64,000 bases of DNA from JAJRXR01 sp041987545. GTDB taxonomy: Bacteria; Planctomycetota; Phycisphaerae; Phycisphaerales; UBA1924. Both the position numbers and the translations under genes were made by a program. Shown here piece by piece: positions 17,755-26,858 of the stretch. The stretch lies in assembly GCA_041987545.1 (NCBI GenBank), contig JBHIWH010000008.1, positions 62,001-126,000 on the forward strand, written 5' to 3'. Each line of letters opens with the position of its first letter. The stretch's first letter is position 1. The notes beneath the pieces are model-generated. The model did not search any database and was not told where the DNA came from. It saw nothing but the letters and a program-made list of their open reading frames with translations.

Positions 17755-17774
17755 GGGCAGGCGGAGCAGCCCCG

Positions 17775-18323
17775 TCAGATCAGCCCGCGAGACCTGGCGA
17801 GCAGCAGCACAAGCATCGTCTTGGCGTCCGTAATCCGTCCATCATCGACCGCGGCCAGGGCGTCCTCGGGCGACCACTCGTGGACGCTGAGCAGCTCGCC
17901 GTCGTCCAGGTCCTGGCCGACGTGCTCGAGCCCGGTCGCGACGAACACGTGCATCGCCTCGTCCGTGATGCCCGGCGTGGAGTGGAACCGGCACAGGGGC
18001 TCGAGCGTTGCAGCCCTGTACCCGGTCTCCTCGGCGACCTCGCGCGCCGCCGCGTCCTCGGGCGTCTCGCCCTCGTCGATCCCGCCCGCGGGGACCTCGT
18101 CGAGCCAGTCACCCACCGCGTACCGGTAGTTGCGGACGAAGAGCACACGGGGGCCGTCGGCCGTCTCGAGGATCGGAAGGATGACGGCCGCGCCCCGGTG
18201 GCGGACGACCTGCCGCCTCCGCTCGACGCCGTCCACGCCCCGGACGGTCATTTCGACGAAGTCGAAGCCCCGCCCGGGCAGGACGAGGCGTTCGTCGACG
18301 ACGGTCGGCGTCAACGGGTCCAC
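17775..18323 (-). CDS. Nudix hydrolase (ADP-ribose pyrophosphatase-like)
   Basis: 182 residues from the GTG at 18323. The Nudix box G-x5-E-x7-REUxEExGU is intact in GGIDEGETPEDAAAREVAEE followed by TGY, around residues 85-108. The upstream FVEMTVRGVDGVERRRQVVRHRG-type strand and the downstream CRFHSTPGITDEAMHVFVA resemble ADP-ribose pyrophosphatases of the NudF type. The start overlaps the end of eno by 13 bases, so the two are translationally linked. A longer in-frame reading through eno is not protein-like. Confidence 0.92.
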   Translation of the reverse strand: MDPLTPTVVDERLVLPGRGFDFVEMTVRGVDGVERRRQVVRHRGAAVILPILETADGPRVLFVRNYRYAVGDWLDEVPAGGIDEGETPEDAAAREVAEETGYRAATLEPLCRFHSTPGITDEAMHVFVATGLEHVGQDLDDGELLSVHEWSPEDALAAVDDGRITDAKTMLVLLLARSRGLI

Positions 18324-19603
18324 GTCGTGCCGCCGTACACGGCCGCCTCGCCCAGCTCCTCGGCGATCCGAATGAGCTGGTTGTACTTGGCGTTGCGGTC
18401 GCTGCGGCAGGGGGCGCCGGTCTTGATCTGGCCGCAGTTGGTCGCGACGGCCAGGTCCGCGATCGTCGCGTCCTCGGTCTCGCCCGACCGGTGGCTCATC
18501 ACGCAGGCGAAGCTGTTCCGCATCGCGTAGTTGACCGTGTCGAACGTCTCGGAGAGCGTCCCGATCTGGTTGACCTTGACGAGCACCGCGTTGGCGGCCC
18601 CCTCGGCCACGCCACGCTCGACGAACTTCTTGTTCGTCACGAACAGGTCGTCGCCCACGAGCTGGACCGTCTCGCCCAGGGCCCGGGTGAGCTTCGCCCA
18701 CCCCTCCCAGTCGTTCTCGGCCAGCCCGTCCTCGATCGAGCGGATCGGGTACTTCTTGCACCAGTCGCTCCAGATCCCGATCAGGTCGTCGGACGAGATG
18801 ATCTCCTGGGAGGAGCTGAAGAACTTGTACCCGGTCTTGCCGTCCTTCTCGGCCTCGTTCCACAGCTCGCTCGTCGCCGGGTCCAGGGCCACGAAGATCT
18901 GCTCGCCCCAGGAGTAGCCGGCCTTTTCGACCGCCTCCTCGATGACCTTGAGCGCGTCCTCGTTGTCCTTGAGGTCGGGCGCGAACCCGCCCTCGTCGCC
19001 GACGGCGGTGGACATGCCGCGCTTCGCCAGCACCTTCTTGAGCGTGTGGTAGATCTCCGTCCCGGCCCGGAGGGCTTCGTTGAAGTCGTCGAAGCCCCAG
19101 GGCTGGATCATGAACTCCTGGAAGTCCACGGTGTTGTCCGCGTGCTTGCCGCCGTTGAGGATGTTCAGCATCGGCACGGGCAGGATCTTGGCGCCCGAGC
19201 CGCCGAGGTAGCGGTACAGAGGCAGGCCCGAGGCGTCGGCCGCGGCGCGGGCGACCGCCATCGAGACGCCGAGGATCGCGTTGGCGCCCAGCTCGCCCTT
19301 GTTGTCGGTCCCGTCGAGTTCGATGAGCGTCGAGTCGATCTCCTCCTGGTCGCGGGCGTCCATCCCCTCGATCGCGGGCGCGGCCCGCTCGATGACGTTG
19401 GCGACGGCCTGGCCCACGCCCTTGCCCATCCACTCGTCCCCGCCGTCGCGGAGCTCGACGGCCTCGTTCTCGCCTGTCGAGGCGCCGGAGGGGACGGCGG
19501 CCCGCCCGGTGACGCCGCACGACAGGGCGATCTCCACTTCGACGGTCGGGTTGCCCCGGGAGTCGAGGATCTGGCGGGCGTGGACAAGCTCGATATCGAA
19601 CAT
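18311..19603 (-). CDS. eno: Enolase
   Basis: Converts 2-phosphoglycerate to phosphoenolpyruvate in glycolysis. 430 residues, the normal size. Seen: LVHARQILDSRGNPTVEVE at the N-terminus, PSGASTGENEAVELRD, the magnesium ligands in LDPATSELWN, RSIEDGLAENDWEGW and VGDDLFVTNKKF, the catalytic Lys in VLVKVNQIGTL, and the signature MSHRSGETED with Ser/His. Followed by the overlapping Nudix gene. Confidence 0.98.
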   Translation of the reverse strand: MFDIELVHARQILDSRGNPTVEVEIALSCGVTGRAAVPSGASTGENEAVELRDGGDEWMGKGVGQAVANVIERAAPAIEGMDARDQEEIDSTLIELDGTDNKGELGANAILGVSMAVARAAADASGLPLYRYLGGSGAKILPVPMLNILNGGKHADNTVDFQEFMIQPWGFDDFNEALRAGTEIYHTLKKVLAKRGMSTAVGDEGGFAPDLKDNEDALKVIEEAVEKAGYSWGEQIFVALDPATSELWNEAEKDGKTGYKFFSSSQEIISSDDLIGIWSDWCKKYPIRSIEDGLAENDWEGWAKLTRALGETVQLVGDDLFVTNKKFVERGVAEGAANAVLVKVNQIGTLSETFDTVNYAMRNSFACVMSHRSGETEDATIADLAVATNCGQIKTGAPCRSDRNAKYNQLIRIAEELGEAAVYGGTTWTR

Positions 19604-19717
19604 CTTCGCGTCTCCCTCGGTGCGTCGTGGATGGGCCGGGGCGTTGCCGGCTGGGGAGGATATGTGCGTCGATCGGTCAAGACCCCGGGCCGGGCTCCCC
19701 CGCCCCGGGGCCGGGAG

Positions 19718-20104
19718 TCAGGCAACCGCGGGGGACCGGGCGCCGGAGGGGGTGTTGAGGGCGACGACGGTCATGACCGCGGCGCCGTTCGCCCAGTAGT
19801 ACCAGGCGTCGAGGCCCGCGAAGTCGAGGACGAAGGGGGCGACGAGGAACGTGATGCCCACGAGCCCGTCCACGAGGACGTGGACGGGGTAGGGGATGAC
19901 ACGAATCACGCCCAGCTTGTGGTCCGTCAGGAGTGTCAAGACGAGGGCGGCGACGCCCGTGCCAACACTCAGCCACCGGGCGGCCGGGGACGAATCCCCC
20001 AGCCCGAGGACGAAGGGCGCCGCCAGCAGCATCGCCGCGACGGGGTAGTCGAGCAGGGCGTGGATGTTCTTGGACACGAATCGAATGGACATGGCTGACT
20101 CCAT
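19718..20104 (-). CDS. SPW repeat-type small integral membrane protein
   Basis: 128 residues with four hydrophobic helices and almost no soluble part. KNIHALLDYPVAAMLLAAPF and a second similar half (YPVHVLVDGLVGITFLVAPF) look like an internal duplication, as in the SPW repeat membrane family. Starts at ATG 20104 or ATG 20092 (MSIRFVSKN). Function unknown. It is divergent from phoU across a 478-base gap and lies 114 bases upstream of eno. Confidence 0.75.
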   Translation of the reverse strand: MESAMSIRFVSKNIHALLDYPVAAMLLAAPFVLGLGDSSPAARWLSVGTGVAALVLTLLTDHKLGVIRVIPYPVHVLVDGLVGITFLVAPFVLDFAGLDAWYYWANGAAVMTVVALNTPSGARSPAVA

Positions 20105-20581
20105 GAATGTGGTGTGATCGCGACGCGTCGCCCGCGGGGGCGGCGTCGGCGGGGTGGCGGGCCCGGAGGGCGCACCGATCGCGGCACCCCGGCGCAGGCC
20201 GGGGGCCGGTTGCCTGATTGGATGAAGGGTGGAGCGGGTCGGAGCGCGCGCACCGTCCCCGCGGCGTCAGCCGGGTGCTCAGAACAGGGCCATGCCGGTG
20301 CCGTTGAGCGTGGCCTGGAAGGCGTCACGCCTGTCGCACCGGGGCTGTCCTCGTTGGATCGTCTCGAGGTTCACGGGTCTGGCCAACCCCGCTCGTCCGG
20401 TGTGTATTCCCGCGTCCGTGAGCGGATCGACGCCACCGCCCCGCGGGACCGGGAACATCCCCCCCCGCGGGCCGGCGGCGCCGGATGCTCCGCGTGCCGG
20501 GTCAGGCCCCTCCTCATTCGCGGGCGGTGCGGGTACGCTACGGGTCGGGGCGCGTCCGTCCCCCGGAACCCGAGAGGCATG
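20105..20581. other. Intergenic region between divergent SPW-type gene and phoU
   Basis: About 477 bases, the only gene-free stretch over 300 bases. It must hold the promoters of both flanking genes. Short frames on both strands are Arg/Pro-rich and not convincing. No tRNA, riboswitch or other known RNA was recognised. The part 20270-20400 is less GC-skewed than its surroundings and could hide a small RNA, but nothing specific supports it. Confidence 0.5.
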
Positions 20582-21304
20582 ATGCCCGATCCCATCGCTC
20601 AATACGCCTCCCGCATCGCCGGCATCCGACGCGACCTGGTCGCCCAGGGGCGGATCGCCCGGGAGATGACCGAGCAATCGTTCGACGCAATCTTCGCCCG
20701 TGACGTCGAGACGGCCCGGACCGTCATCGGGCGCGACGACGAGGTGGACCGCGTGGACCTGGAGATCGAGCAGGCGGCGGTCGACCTGCTGACCGACATG
20801 GCCCGCGCCGAGTGCGACATCGGGGCCGCGGCGATCCGCGAGGTGCTCGTCTGCGTCAAGGTGAACAACGAGGTCGAGCGGATCGCGGACGCGGCCGCCG
20901 CGGTCGCCGAGCGGATCATCGAGCTGGCCGACCGGACCACGCCCTTCCCCGAGACCACGCGGGTCATCACGAACTCGGTGGTGGGCATCGTGCGGGACGC
21001 GGTGGCCTGCTTCGAGCGGTTCGACGCCGAACGGGCGAAGGTGGTCCTCCGGTCGGAGGGGACGGTGCTCAAGTTCGCCGAGTCCACGTCGAGGTCGGCC
21101 GAGGAGCGGGTCGCCGACGGCTCGATGACGGCCGACGTCGCCTTCCACCTTCATGCCATCGTCCACCAGTGCGAGGTGATCGCGGACCACTGCACGAACA
21201 TCGCCGAGCAGGTGATCTACGCCGCGACCGGCGTCGTCGTGAGGCACACCGGGGGCGACTGGATCGAGCTGCCCACCGAGAAGCCGAACCTCGACGGCGC
21301 CTGA
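20582..21304 (+). CDS. phoU: PhoU-domain protein (phosphate uptake regulator)
   Basis: 240 residues, all-helical with two PhoU three-helix bundles. The N-terminal half has MTEQSFDAIFARDVETAR, DDEVDRVDLEIEQAAVDLL and the metal-binding-type VKVNNEVERIADAAAAVAE; the second half repeats the pattern with IVHQCEVIADHCTNIAEQVI near the C-terminus. PhoU proteins repress phosphate uptake and the PhoR kinase when phosphate is plentiful. No pst or phoBR genes are adjacent. ATG 20582 is preferred over ATG 20579 because the AGAGG at 20573 is then better spaced. Confidence 0.9.
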   Translation: MPDPIAQYASRIAGIRRDLVAQGRIAREMTEQSFDAIFARDVETARTVIGRDDEVDRVDLEIEQAAVDLLTDMARAECDIGAAAIREVLVCVKVNNEVERIADAAAAVAERIIELADRTTPFPETTRVITNSVVGIVRDAVACFERFDAERAKVVLRSEGTVLKFAESTSRSAEERVADGSMTADVAFHLHAIVHQCEVIADHCTNIAEQVIYAATGVVVRHTGGDWIELPTEKPNLDGA

Positions 21305-21323
21305 GCGGCGCCCCGGGCCATCG

Positions 21324-22451
21324 CTAGTTCTTCGGCGCCTTGTAGAAGGGCAGGGGGACGATCTCGCCCTCGAGCGTCGCGCGCTCCGCGTCGATCTGCA
21401 CCGCCGACCCCGGCTCGCTCTTGCCCGTCTCCACGAACGCCATCGCGATCGGCCTGTCGAGCGTCGGGCTGGCGCACCCGCTGGAGACGACGCCGATCTC
21501 CGCGTCGCCGGCCTTGACGAGCATCCCCTGGCGGGGCGTCCGCTTGCCCGCCAGCGCAATCCCGACGAGCTTGCGGGCCGGGCCGCCCGAGTCGCGGGTC
21601 TGGATCAGCGCCTCCTGGCCGACGAAGGTCTCGCCGTCCTCGTCGGAGTTCTTGTCGAGGCTGATGGCGAAGTCCACGCCGACCTCGAGGGCGTTGATGT
21701 CCTCGCCCAGCTCGTGCCCGTAGAGGGGCATGCCGGCCTCGAGGCGGAGCGAGTCGCGGGCGCCCAGCCCGGCGGGCTTGAGGACCGCGTTGGGGTCGTC
21801 CGGGTCCACGTCCTTCATCAGCAGCTTCATCGCCATCGGGACCATGTTGGCCGGCAGGATGACCTCGACGCCGTCCTCGCCCGTGTACCCGGTGCGCGAG
21901 ACGATCAGCTTCATGATCATCAGGTTCTTGACGGTGAAGCGGTACCGCTTGAGGGTCGGGATCTCGCGGCTGACGCCCGAGATCAGCTCCATCACCTTCG
22001 GGCCCTGGATCGCGACCATCGCGGTCTTCTGCGTCCGGTCCTCGAGCTTCACCTTGAAGTCGCGGTCGGCGACGATCGAGCCCAGGTGGTCGACGATCTT
22101 GCCCCGGTTGGCCGCGTTGACGACGACCAGGTACTCGTCGTCCTCCTGCCGCATCACGATGACGTCGTCGCGGACGCCGCCCCGCTCGTTGCACACGAGG
22201 GTGTACCGGCACTGGCCCTGCTGCATGGACCCGATCTTGCGGCTGCACGCCCGCTCGAGCAGCCTCGTCGCGTGCAGACCCTTGACCGACAGCCGCCCCA
22301 TGTGCGAGACGTCGAAGACACTCCCGGACGAACGGGTCTGCGCGTGCTCCTCGCGGATGCCGGAGTAGCGGATGGGCATCTCCCAGCCGGCGTACTCGAC
22401 CATCTGGCCGCCGTGATCGACGTGGAACTGGTGCAGCGGGCTCTTGAGCAC
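21324..22451 (-). CDS. gcvT: Glycine cleavage system aminomethyltransferase (T protein)
   Basis: Transfers the methylene group from the H-protein aminomethyl arm to tetrahydrofolate, releasing ammonia. 375 residues. Seen: SPLHQFHVDHGGQMVEYAGW at the start, SSGSVFDVSHMGR, GQCRYTLVCNERGGVRDDVI with the catalytic Asp, SRTGYTGEDGVEV, ARDSLRLEAGMPLYGHEL and the C-terminal barrel GVVSSGCASPTL. The GTG at 22451 is chosen because a GAGGAGG lies six bases upstream; the frame is open to 22502 but that part is Pro/Arg-rich. No other gcv gene is in the window and no glycine riboswitch was seen upstream. Confidence 0.95.
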   Translation of the reverse strand: MLKSPLHQFHVDHGGQMVEYAGWEMPIRYSGIREEHAQTRSSGSVFDVSHMGRLSVKGLHATRLLERACSRKIGSMQQGQCRYTLVCNERGGVRDDVIVMRQEDDEYLVVVNAANRGKIVDHLGSIVADRDFKVKLEDRTQKTAMVAIQGPKVMELISGVSREIPTLKRYRFTVKNLMIMKLIVSRTGYTGEDGVEVILPANMVPMAMKLLMKDVDPDDPNAVLKPAGLGARDSLRLEAGMPLYGHELGEDINALEVGVDFAISLDKNSDEDGETFVGQEALIQTRDSGGPARKLVGIALAGKRTPRQGMLVKAGDAEIGVVSSGCASPTLDRPIAMAFVETGKSEPGSAVQIDAERATLEGEIVPLPFYKAPKN

Positions 22452-22457
22452 GGCGGG

Positions 22458-22464
22458 CCTCCTC
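22458..22464 (-). promoter_or_regulatory. Ribosome binding site deciding the gcvT start
   Basis: GAGGAGG on the minus strand, six bases before the GTG at 22451. It supports that GTG over the upstream in-frame ATG at 22502. Confidence 0.7.
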
Positions 22465-22536
22465 GGGGCGCGGTCAGCCCGGCCGAACGCCGGGGGAGGC
22501 AACAGTAGTGCCCCATGCCCCCGCGTCGAGCCCGGG

Positions 22537-23394
22537 TCAGTCTGCCGGCGATTCGGCCCGCGGCCAGGGCATGTTGTCGAGCAGCCGAACCGTGCCCACT
22601 CGCCCCGCGACGACGGCCCGCCAGGTCACCTCCTCGGCAGGTGTCCCCGGCGGAGGGGGCATGAGCGACCCGGCCTCTCGAATCGCCGCGTAGTCCGGCG
22701 TGACGCCCGCCTCGGCCAGCACGCGCCTCAGCGCCGCCTCGCCGGCCTCGGGCGTCGGTTCGCGCCCGGCCGCCAGCAGGCCACGCGAGAGCGACAGCCC
22801 ACGCTCGCGGTCATCGTCGGTCAGGAACCGGTTGCGGCTGCTCATCGCCATGCCGTCGGGGTCGCGCACCGTCGGATGGCCCACGATGTCCGTGTCCAGG
22901 CCGACCATCGGCACGAGCGCCCGGGCGACCTGCAGCTGCTGCCAGTCCTTCTCGCCGAAGACCGCGGCCCGGGCGCCGGTCAGCTCGAACAGGCGCCGGA
23001 GCACCAGGCACACACCCTCGAAGTGCCCGGACCTGGCCACGTCCTCGAGCCTCGGCTCGTAGGCGACCGGAGGCATCACCGGGTCGCGCATCGACTCGGG
23101 CGTGGGGTAGACCTCTTCGACCTCGGGCGCCCAGACCGCGTCGGCGCCCGCGCCCTCGCACTTGGCCGCGTCCTCGTCCACCACCCGCGGGTACCGGTCG
23201 TAGTCGTACTTCTCGTCGAACTGCGTCGGGTTCACGAAAACGCTGACGACGCACCCGCCGGCGATGCCCCGCTCGCGGGCGACCCGGGCGCCCAGACGCA
23301 CCAGGTCCAGGTGCCCCTCGTGCAGCGCCCCCATCGTCGGAACGATGACGCACCCGCCCGGTTCAAGCTCGTCGGCCCGGCGCACGACCCGCAT
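22537..23394 (-). CDS. panC: Pantothenate synthetase
   Basis: Joins pantoate and beta-alanine with ATP to make pantothenate, the coenzyme A precursor. 285 residues. Seen: VPTMGALHEGHLDLVRLG with the HIGH-like HEGH, SVFVNPTQFDEKYDYDRYPR, FEGVCLVLRRLFELTGARAA, FGEKDWQQLQVAR and the KMSKS-like region DPDGMAMSSRNRFLT. All active-site segments are present. It lies 72 bases upstream of gcvT start on the minus strand and follows the PilZ-like gene by 30 bases. Confidence 0.96.
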   Translation of the reverse strand: MRVVRRADELEPGGCVIVPTMGALHEGHLDLVRLGARVARERGIAGGCVVSVFVNPTQFDEKYDYDRYPRVVDEDAAKCEGAGADAVWAPEVEEVYPTPESMRDPVMPPVAYEPRLEDVARSGHFEGVCLVLRRLFELTGARAAVFGEKDWQQLQVARALVPMVGLDTDIVGHPTVRDPDGMAMSSRNRFLTDDDRERGLSLSRGLLAAGREPTPEAGEAALRRVLAEAGVTPDYAAIREAGSLMPPPPGTPAEEVTWRAVVAGRVGTVRLLDNMPWPRAESPAD

Positions 23395-23424
23395 GCATCA
23401 AGCGTGCCCCCGACGGGGCCGGAG

Positions 23425-24009
23425 TCAAGCCCGGCGGCCGCGGGCCCGCCTGGTCTCGATCCACTCGGCGATGTGCCGGTTGGTCGTGGGCATGGGCCTC
23501 AGCTCCAGCTCCACCCGGTACTGCCCCTCGCCCTCGTACTCGCTGGCCTCGACCACGCCGTAGACCGCGACCGGGGAGTTGTCGATCAGGTGGATCAGCA
23601 CCAGCTTGTGGCGCCCGGGGTAGCACATGCGGCGGGAGTAGAAGACCAGCTCCCCCCGGCTCAGCTCCCGCGCCTTGGCGGTCCAGACCGCCCCGGGGCG
23701 ACCCCGGTCGTCGATCTCGCAGACGTCCAGATCGGTGACGAAGGCACGCTTGACCGCGTCGCCGCCCGCGTGCTCGGGGGCTTTGCGTTCGATGGTGGCG
23801 CGTCTGGGCGCGGCGAGGGCCGAGGGCAGGCCGGTCGTCATTCTCGCCAGCGGGGGGCCGTCCCCGGTCTCGATCGCGGGCTTGGGCGGGGCCTCGATGC
23901 CGAAGCACTCGGGCGAGAGCCCGGGCGCCGACGGATCGACCACGGGCGGGCCGGCGGGCGGCGGCGGCGCCGCCCCGGCCTGCGCCCCGATCTCGACTGT
24001 TGACCCCAT
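23425..24009 (-). CDS. PilZ-like domain protein, tentative
   Basis: 194 residues. The first ~80 are low-complexity Pro/Ala-rich. The C-terminal half (about 85-185) reads as a small beta-barrel: VTDLDVCEIDDRGRPG, TAKARELSRGELVFYSRRMC, HKLVLIHLIDNSPVAVYGVV and YRVELELRPMPTTN. The order resembles PilZ cyclic-di-GMP receptors (a D/ExSxxG-like turn, then a G-V strand), but the RxxxR ligand motif is not clear, so nucleotide binding is uncertain. ATG 24009 opens directly into the protein; the frame stays open far upstream through the antisense of the next gene and that extension is rejected. Lies upstream of panC by 30 bases. Confidence 0.5.
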   Translation of the reverse strand: MGSTVEIGAQAGAAPPPPAGPPVVDPSAPGLSPECFGIEAPPKPAIETGDGPPLARMTTGLPSALAAPRRATIERKAPEHAGGDAVKRAFVTDLDVCEIDDRGRPGAVWTAKARELSRGELVFYSRRMCYPGRHKLVLIHLIDNSPVAVYGVVEASEYEGEGQYRVELELRPMPTTNRHIAEWIETRRARGRRA

Positions 24010-24183
24010 AGCCCCACCCTCCGGACGGTGTCCTCGCCGGAACGGATCGGCCCGCCCGAGGCCCGGCTCCTTGGCGGTCGCGGCTCGTGCCCGCAGGCGG
24101 CGTCCTAGGTCCCGTGCGTCCGCGCAGCTCGCCCTTACCGACACGCCCCACCGCCCGAGAACCTGCCGGGCGAACAATGCAGG

Positions 24184-24840
24184 GTGAGCCTCCCCGAGCC
24201 CGCGGCCGCGGCCAGACACCTCCGAACCCTCGCGATCCGGACGCTTGGCGAGCCGCCGATGCCCGCCGACCCGGCCGAGCGGGCGGCGTGGATCGGGGAC
24301 CTCACGGACGAGTCGGGCGCCAGGCCGGCGTCGTTCGAGCCGCTCGGGCGCCACCTGGCAGGGCTCGAGGATTCCTCGGCCGACGACACCCTCGGCTCCT
24401 TCTGGGCAAGTCTCGGCAAGCCCGGCGCGGACCCTCTGGCACTCGCGGAGCCCGGCAAGGGCCCGCTGCTCGGCGGGACCGGGGCGACGATCGAAACGTC
24501 GACCGAGTGGGAGCTCGCCGCGTTGCACGCCCTGGGGGCGCACGCCGTCGAACGCGGCTCCGCCGCGCTGTGGCGCCGCCTCTGGGACGCCGCGGACTGG
24601 CACGCGCGGGAGCTTCAGCCGGACAACGCGACCTGCCGCCCCTGGGCGGTGCACGTGTTCGTGTGGCGGGCGAGCTGGGCCGAAGACACGGACCTGGCGT
24701 CCGCCGCCGCGCTGCACGCCTCGACCCTGCTGCACAACTGCCAGGTCTCGCTCGGGAGGCCCGATCGGCTGAGCGCGTGCATCCTGCTCGACGCGGCGGC
24801 CAGGCTCGAGCGGGCCGGCGAACGACCGCCCGGGGCCTAG
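24184..24840 (+). CDS. Conserved-looking hypothetical protein
   Basis: 218 residues starting with GTG at 24184 (AGGG just before). No recognised domain. It is soluble, alpha-helical in appearance, with a Trp-rich second half: RRLWDAADWHARELQPDN, RPWAVHVFVWRASW and ASTLLHNCQVSLGRPDRL. The lone plus-strand gene sits between two minus-strand units and its TAG shares one CTAG with the TAG of pyrG. Codon use matches the neighbours. The order of conserved Trp, His and Asp residues suggests a real family, function unknown. Confidence 0.7.
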   Translation: MSLPEPAAAARHLRTLAIRTLGEPPMPADPAERAAWIGDLTDESGARPASFEPLGRHLAGLEDSSADDTLGSFWASLGKPGADPLALAEPGKGPLLGGTGATIETSTEWELAALHALGAHAVERGSAALWRRLWDAADWHARELQPDNATCRPWAVHVFVWRASWAEDTDLASAAALHASTLLHNCQVSLGRPDRLSACILLDAAARLERAGERPPGA

Positions 24841-26789
24841 ACCTTCTCGGTCTCGGGGCGGGGGCGGCGGATCCAACGGGCCAGGGCCGGATCCCGCATC
24901 TCCTCGGCCAGCGCGTCCGGGTCGTCCCGCTCGAGCTTGGCCCGGATCGCCGCGGCGACGAGGCCCATGAACATGGGCTGCGGGCGGAGCGGTCGGCTGG
25001 TCAGCTCCGGGTGGAACTGGGCGCCGATGAAGTACGGGTGCGGCGCGGCGTCGCCCTGGGCGTCCTGCGAGAGTTCGAGGATCTGCATGATCGGCTGGTC
25101 GGGGTGGCGCCCGGAGAACACCATGCCGTGCGCCTCGAGCCGCTCGATGTACGTCGGGTCCACCTCGTATCGGTGGCGGAACCGCTCGCGGATCGAGTTC
25201 TCGCCCCCGGCGAGGAAGTGCGCGAGCGACCCCGGTGTGATCTTCACGTCCTGGGCGCCCAGCCGCATCGTGCCGCCCAGGCCCTCGATCTTCTTCTGGT
25301 CGGGCAGCTCGGAGATGACCGGCGTCGCCGCCCCTGGCTCGAACTCCGTGCTCGACGCGTCCTTGAGCCCAAGCACGTTGCGGGCGAACTCGATGACGGC
25401 GACCTGGAAGCCCAGGCAGATGCCCAGATAGGGCACGTGGTTCTCGCGGCAGTGCCGCACGCACGCCATCTTCCCGTCCACGCCCCGCGAGCCGAACCCG
25501 CCCGGGACGATCACGCCGTCGAGGCCCTCGAGCCGCTGCGCGACATTCGCGTCGCTGATGTCCGTCGTCTCGATCCACCGCTCCTCGATCTCGCAGGACA
25601 GGTGCGCCGAGCAGTGCTCGACCGCCTTCTCGATCGAGGCGTACGCGTCGCGGAGCTGGGCGTACTTGCCGGTGATCCCGAGCGTGACCTTCCGCGTGGG
25701 CACGCCCGTCAGCTTCCGCTGGAACACGCTCCAGCTCGCGCGGGCGTTGTCCTCGTGCCGCACGTCCACCCGATCGTGCAGCGACAGGATGCTCAGGACC
25801 TCCCGGTCCAGCCCGTCGGCCCGCATCTCGTCGGGGATCGTGTAGATGCTCTCCCGGTCGTGCATCGAGAAGACCCGACGCAGCGGCACGTTGGAGAACA
25901 TCGCGATCTTCTCCATGACCGTCTTCTGCACCGCGTTGGTCGCCCGGCACGCGATCAGGTGGGGCTGGATGCCCGCCTCGAGCAGCCGCTTGATGCCGAG
26001 CTGGGCGGCCTTGGACTTCTGCTCGCCCAACGCCTTGGGCTCGATCACGTACGTCAGCGCCACGAAGCAGACCGAGTCCGGCCCCTCCTCGAAGGCCAGC
26101 TCGCGGAGCGCCTCGATGTAGAACCCGTTCTCGTAGTCGCCGACGGTCCCGCCGACCTCGACGAACACGACGTCGGCGGGCCTGGTCCCGTCGCCCCGGA
26201 GGGCCAGCTCACGCAGCTTCCGCTTCACCTCGCCCGTGACGTGCGGGATCATCTGGACGTCGCGGCCCAGGTACACGCCCTGCCGCTCGCGGTCGAGGAT
26301 CTCCGAGTAGATCCGCCCGGAAGTGACGAAGTTCCAGCGGGTCAGGTCCTGGTCGAGCATCCGCTCGTAGGTGCCCAGGTCCATGTCGCACTCGGTCCCG
26401 TCGTCGAGGACGAACACCTCGCCGTGCCGGTACGGGTTGAGCGTGCCGGCGTCGATGTTGAGGTACCCCTCCATCTTGATCGGGGCGACCGAGAGGCCCT
26501 TGTCCTTGAGGACCTTGGCCATGCTGGAGGCGAAGATGCCCTTGCCCAGGCCGGACATGACCGTGCCCAGCACGACTACATACTTGTGGCTGCCCTTGCG
26601 GTATCCGTCCGGGATGGGTGAGTAGAACTCGCTGGCCGATGGGGCGGCGCCGGCGGCCGCCAGCAGGTCCGAGCCTGCCTTGGTCGGGGTCTCGACCTCG
26701 TCCCACGAATCAGGCCCGGATCGGGAGCGGCGGGAGCCCCCCCCGCGATTCGGTGGCTCGGCGCTCGACCCTCCGGGCGATGTGGGCAT
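24837..26789 (-). CDS. pyrG: CTP synthase, divergent and N-terminally extended
   Basis: Makes CTP from UTP, ATP and glutamine. 650 residues against a usual ~540; about 65 Ser/Gly/Pro-rich residues precede the synthetase domain. That domain is recognisable but altered: VMSGLGKGIFASS replaces the usual VVSSLGKG, and MEGYLNIDAGTLNPYRHGEV replaces the usual DPYINVDPGTMSP segment. VEVGGTVGDYENG, GIQPHLIACRATNAV and SIYTIPDEM follow. The class I glutaminase domain is complete: VIVPGGFGSRG, the nucleophile in LGICLGFQVAVIE, and QFHPEL. No alternative ATG or GTG exists between the extension and the domain. It is 69 bases downstream of kdsB, which consumes CTP. Confidence 0.9.
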   Translation of the reverse strand: MPTSPGGSSAEPPNRGGGSRRSRSGPDSWDEVETPTKAGSDLLAAAGAAPSASEFYSPIPDGYRKGSHKYVVVLGTVMSGLGKGIFASSMAKVLKDKGLSVAPIKMEGYLNIDAGTLNPYRHGEVFVLDDGTECDMDLGTYERMLDQDLTRWNFVTSGRIYSEILDRERQGVYLGRDVQMIPHVTGEVKRKLRELALRGDGTRPADVVFVEVGGTVGDYENGFYIEALRELAFEEGPDSVCFVALTYVIEPKALGEQKSKAAQLGIKRLLEAGIQPHLIACRATNAVQKTVMEKIAMFSNVPLRRVFSMHDRESIYTIPDEMRADGLDREVLSILSLHDRVDVRHEDNARASWSVFQRKLTGVPTRKVTLGITGKYAQLRDAYASIEKAVEHCSAHLSCEIEERWIETTDISDANVAQRLEGLDGVIVPGGFGSRGVDGKMACVRHCRENHVPYLGICLGFQVAVIEFARNVLGLKDASSTEFEPGAATPVISELPDQKKIEGLGGTMRLGAQDVKITPGSLAHFLAGGENSIRERFRHRYEVDPTYIERLEAHGMVFSGRHPDQPIMQILELSQDAQGDAAPHPYFIGAQFHPELTSRPLRPQPMFMGLVAAAIRAKLERDDPDALAEEMRDPALARWIRRPRPETEKV

Positions 26790-26858
26790 GTCCCATCGTA
26801 ATCGGATCGGCGCCGCGTGACAAATCGTGCGGCCGCAGGCCGACGGAATCCGGGGTGA

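Noticed and set aside
22452..22536. Glycine riboswitch before gcvT
   Set aside because: Only about 85 bases separate panC and gcvT; no aptamer-like structure was recognised.
23425..25950. 841-codon minus frame
   Set aside because: Upstream part passes antisense to the gene at 24184 and out of frame through pyrG; only 23425-24009 is accepted.
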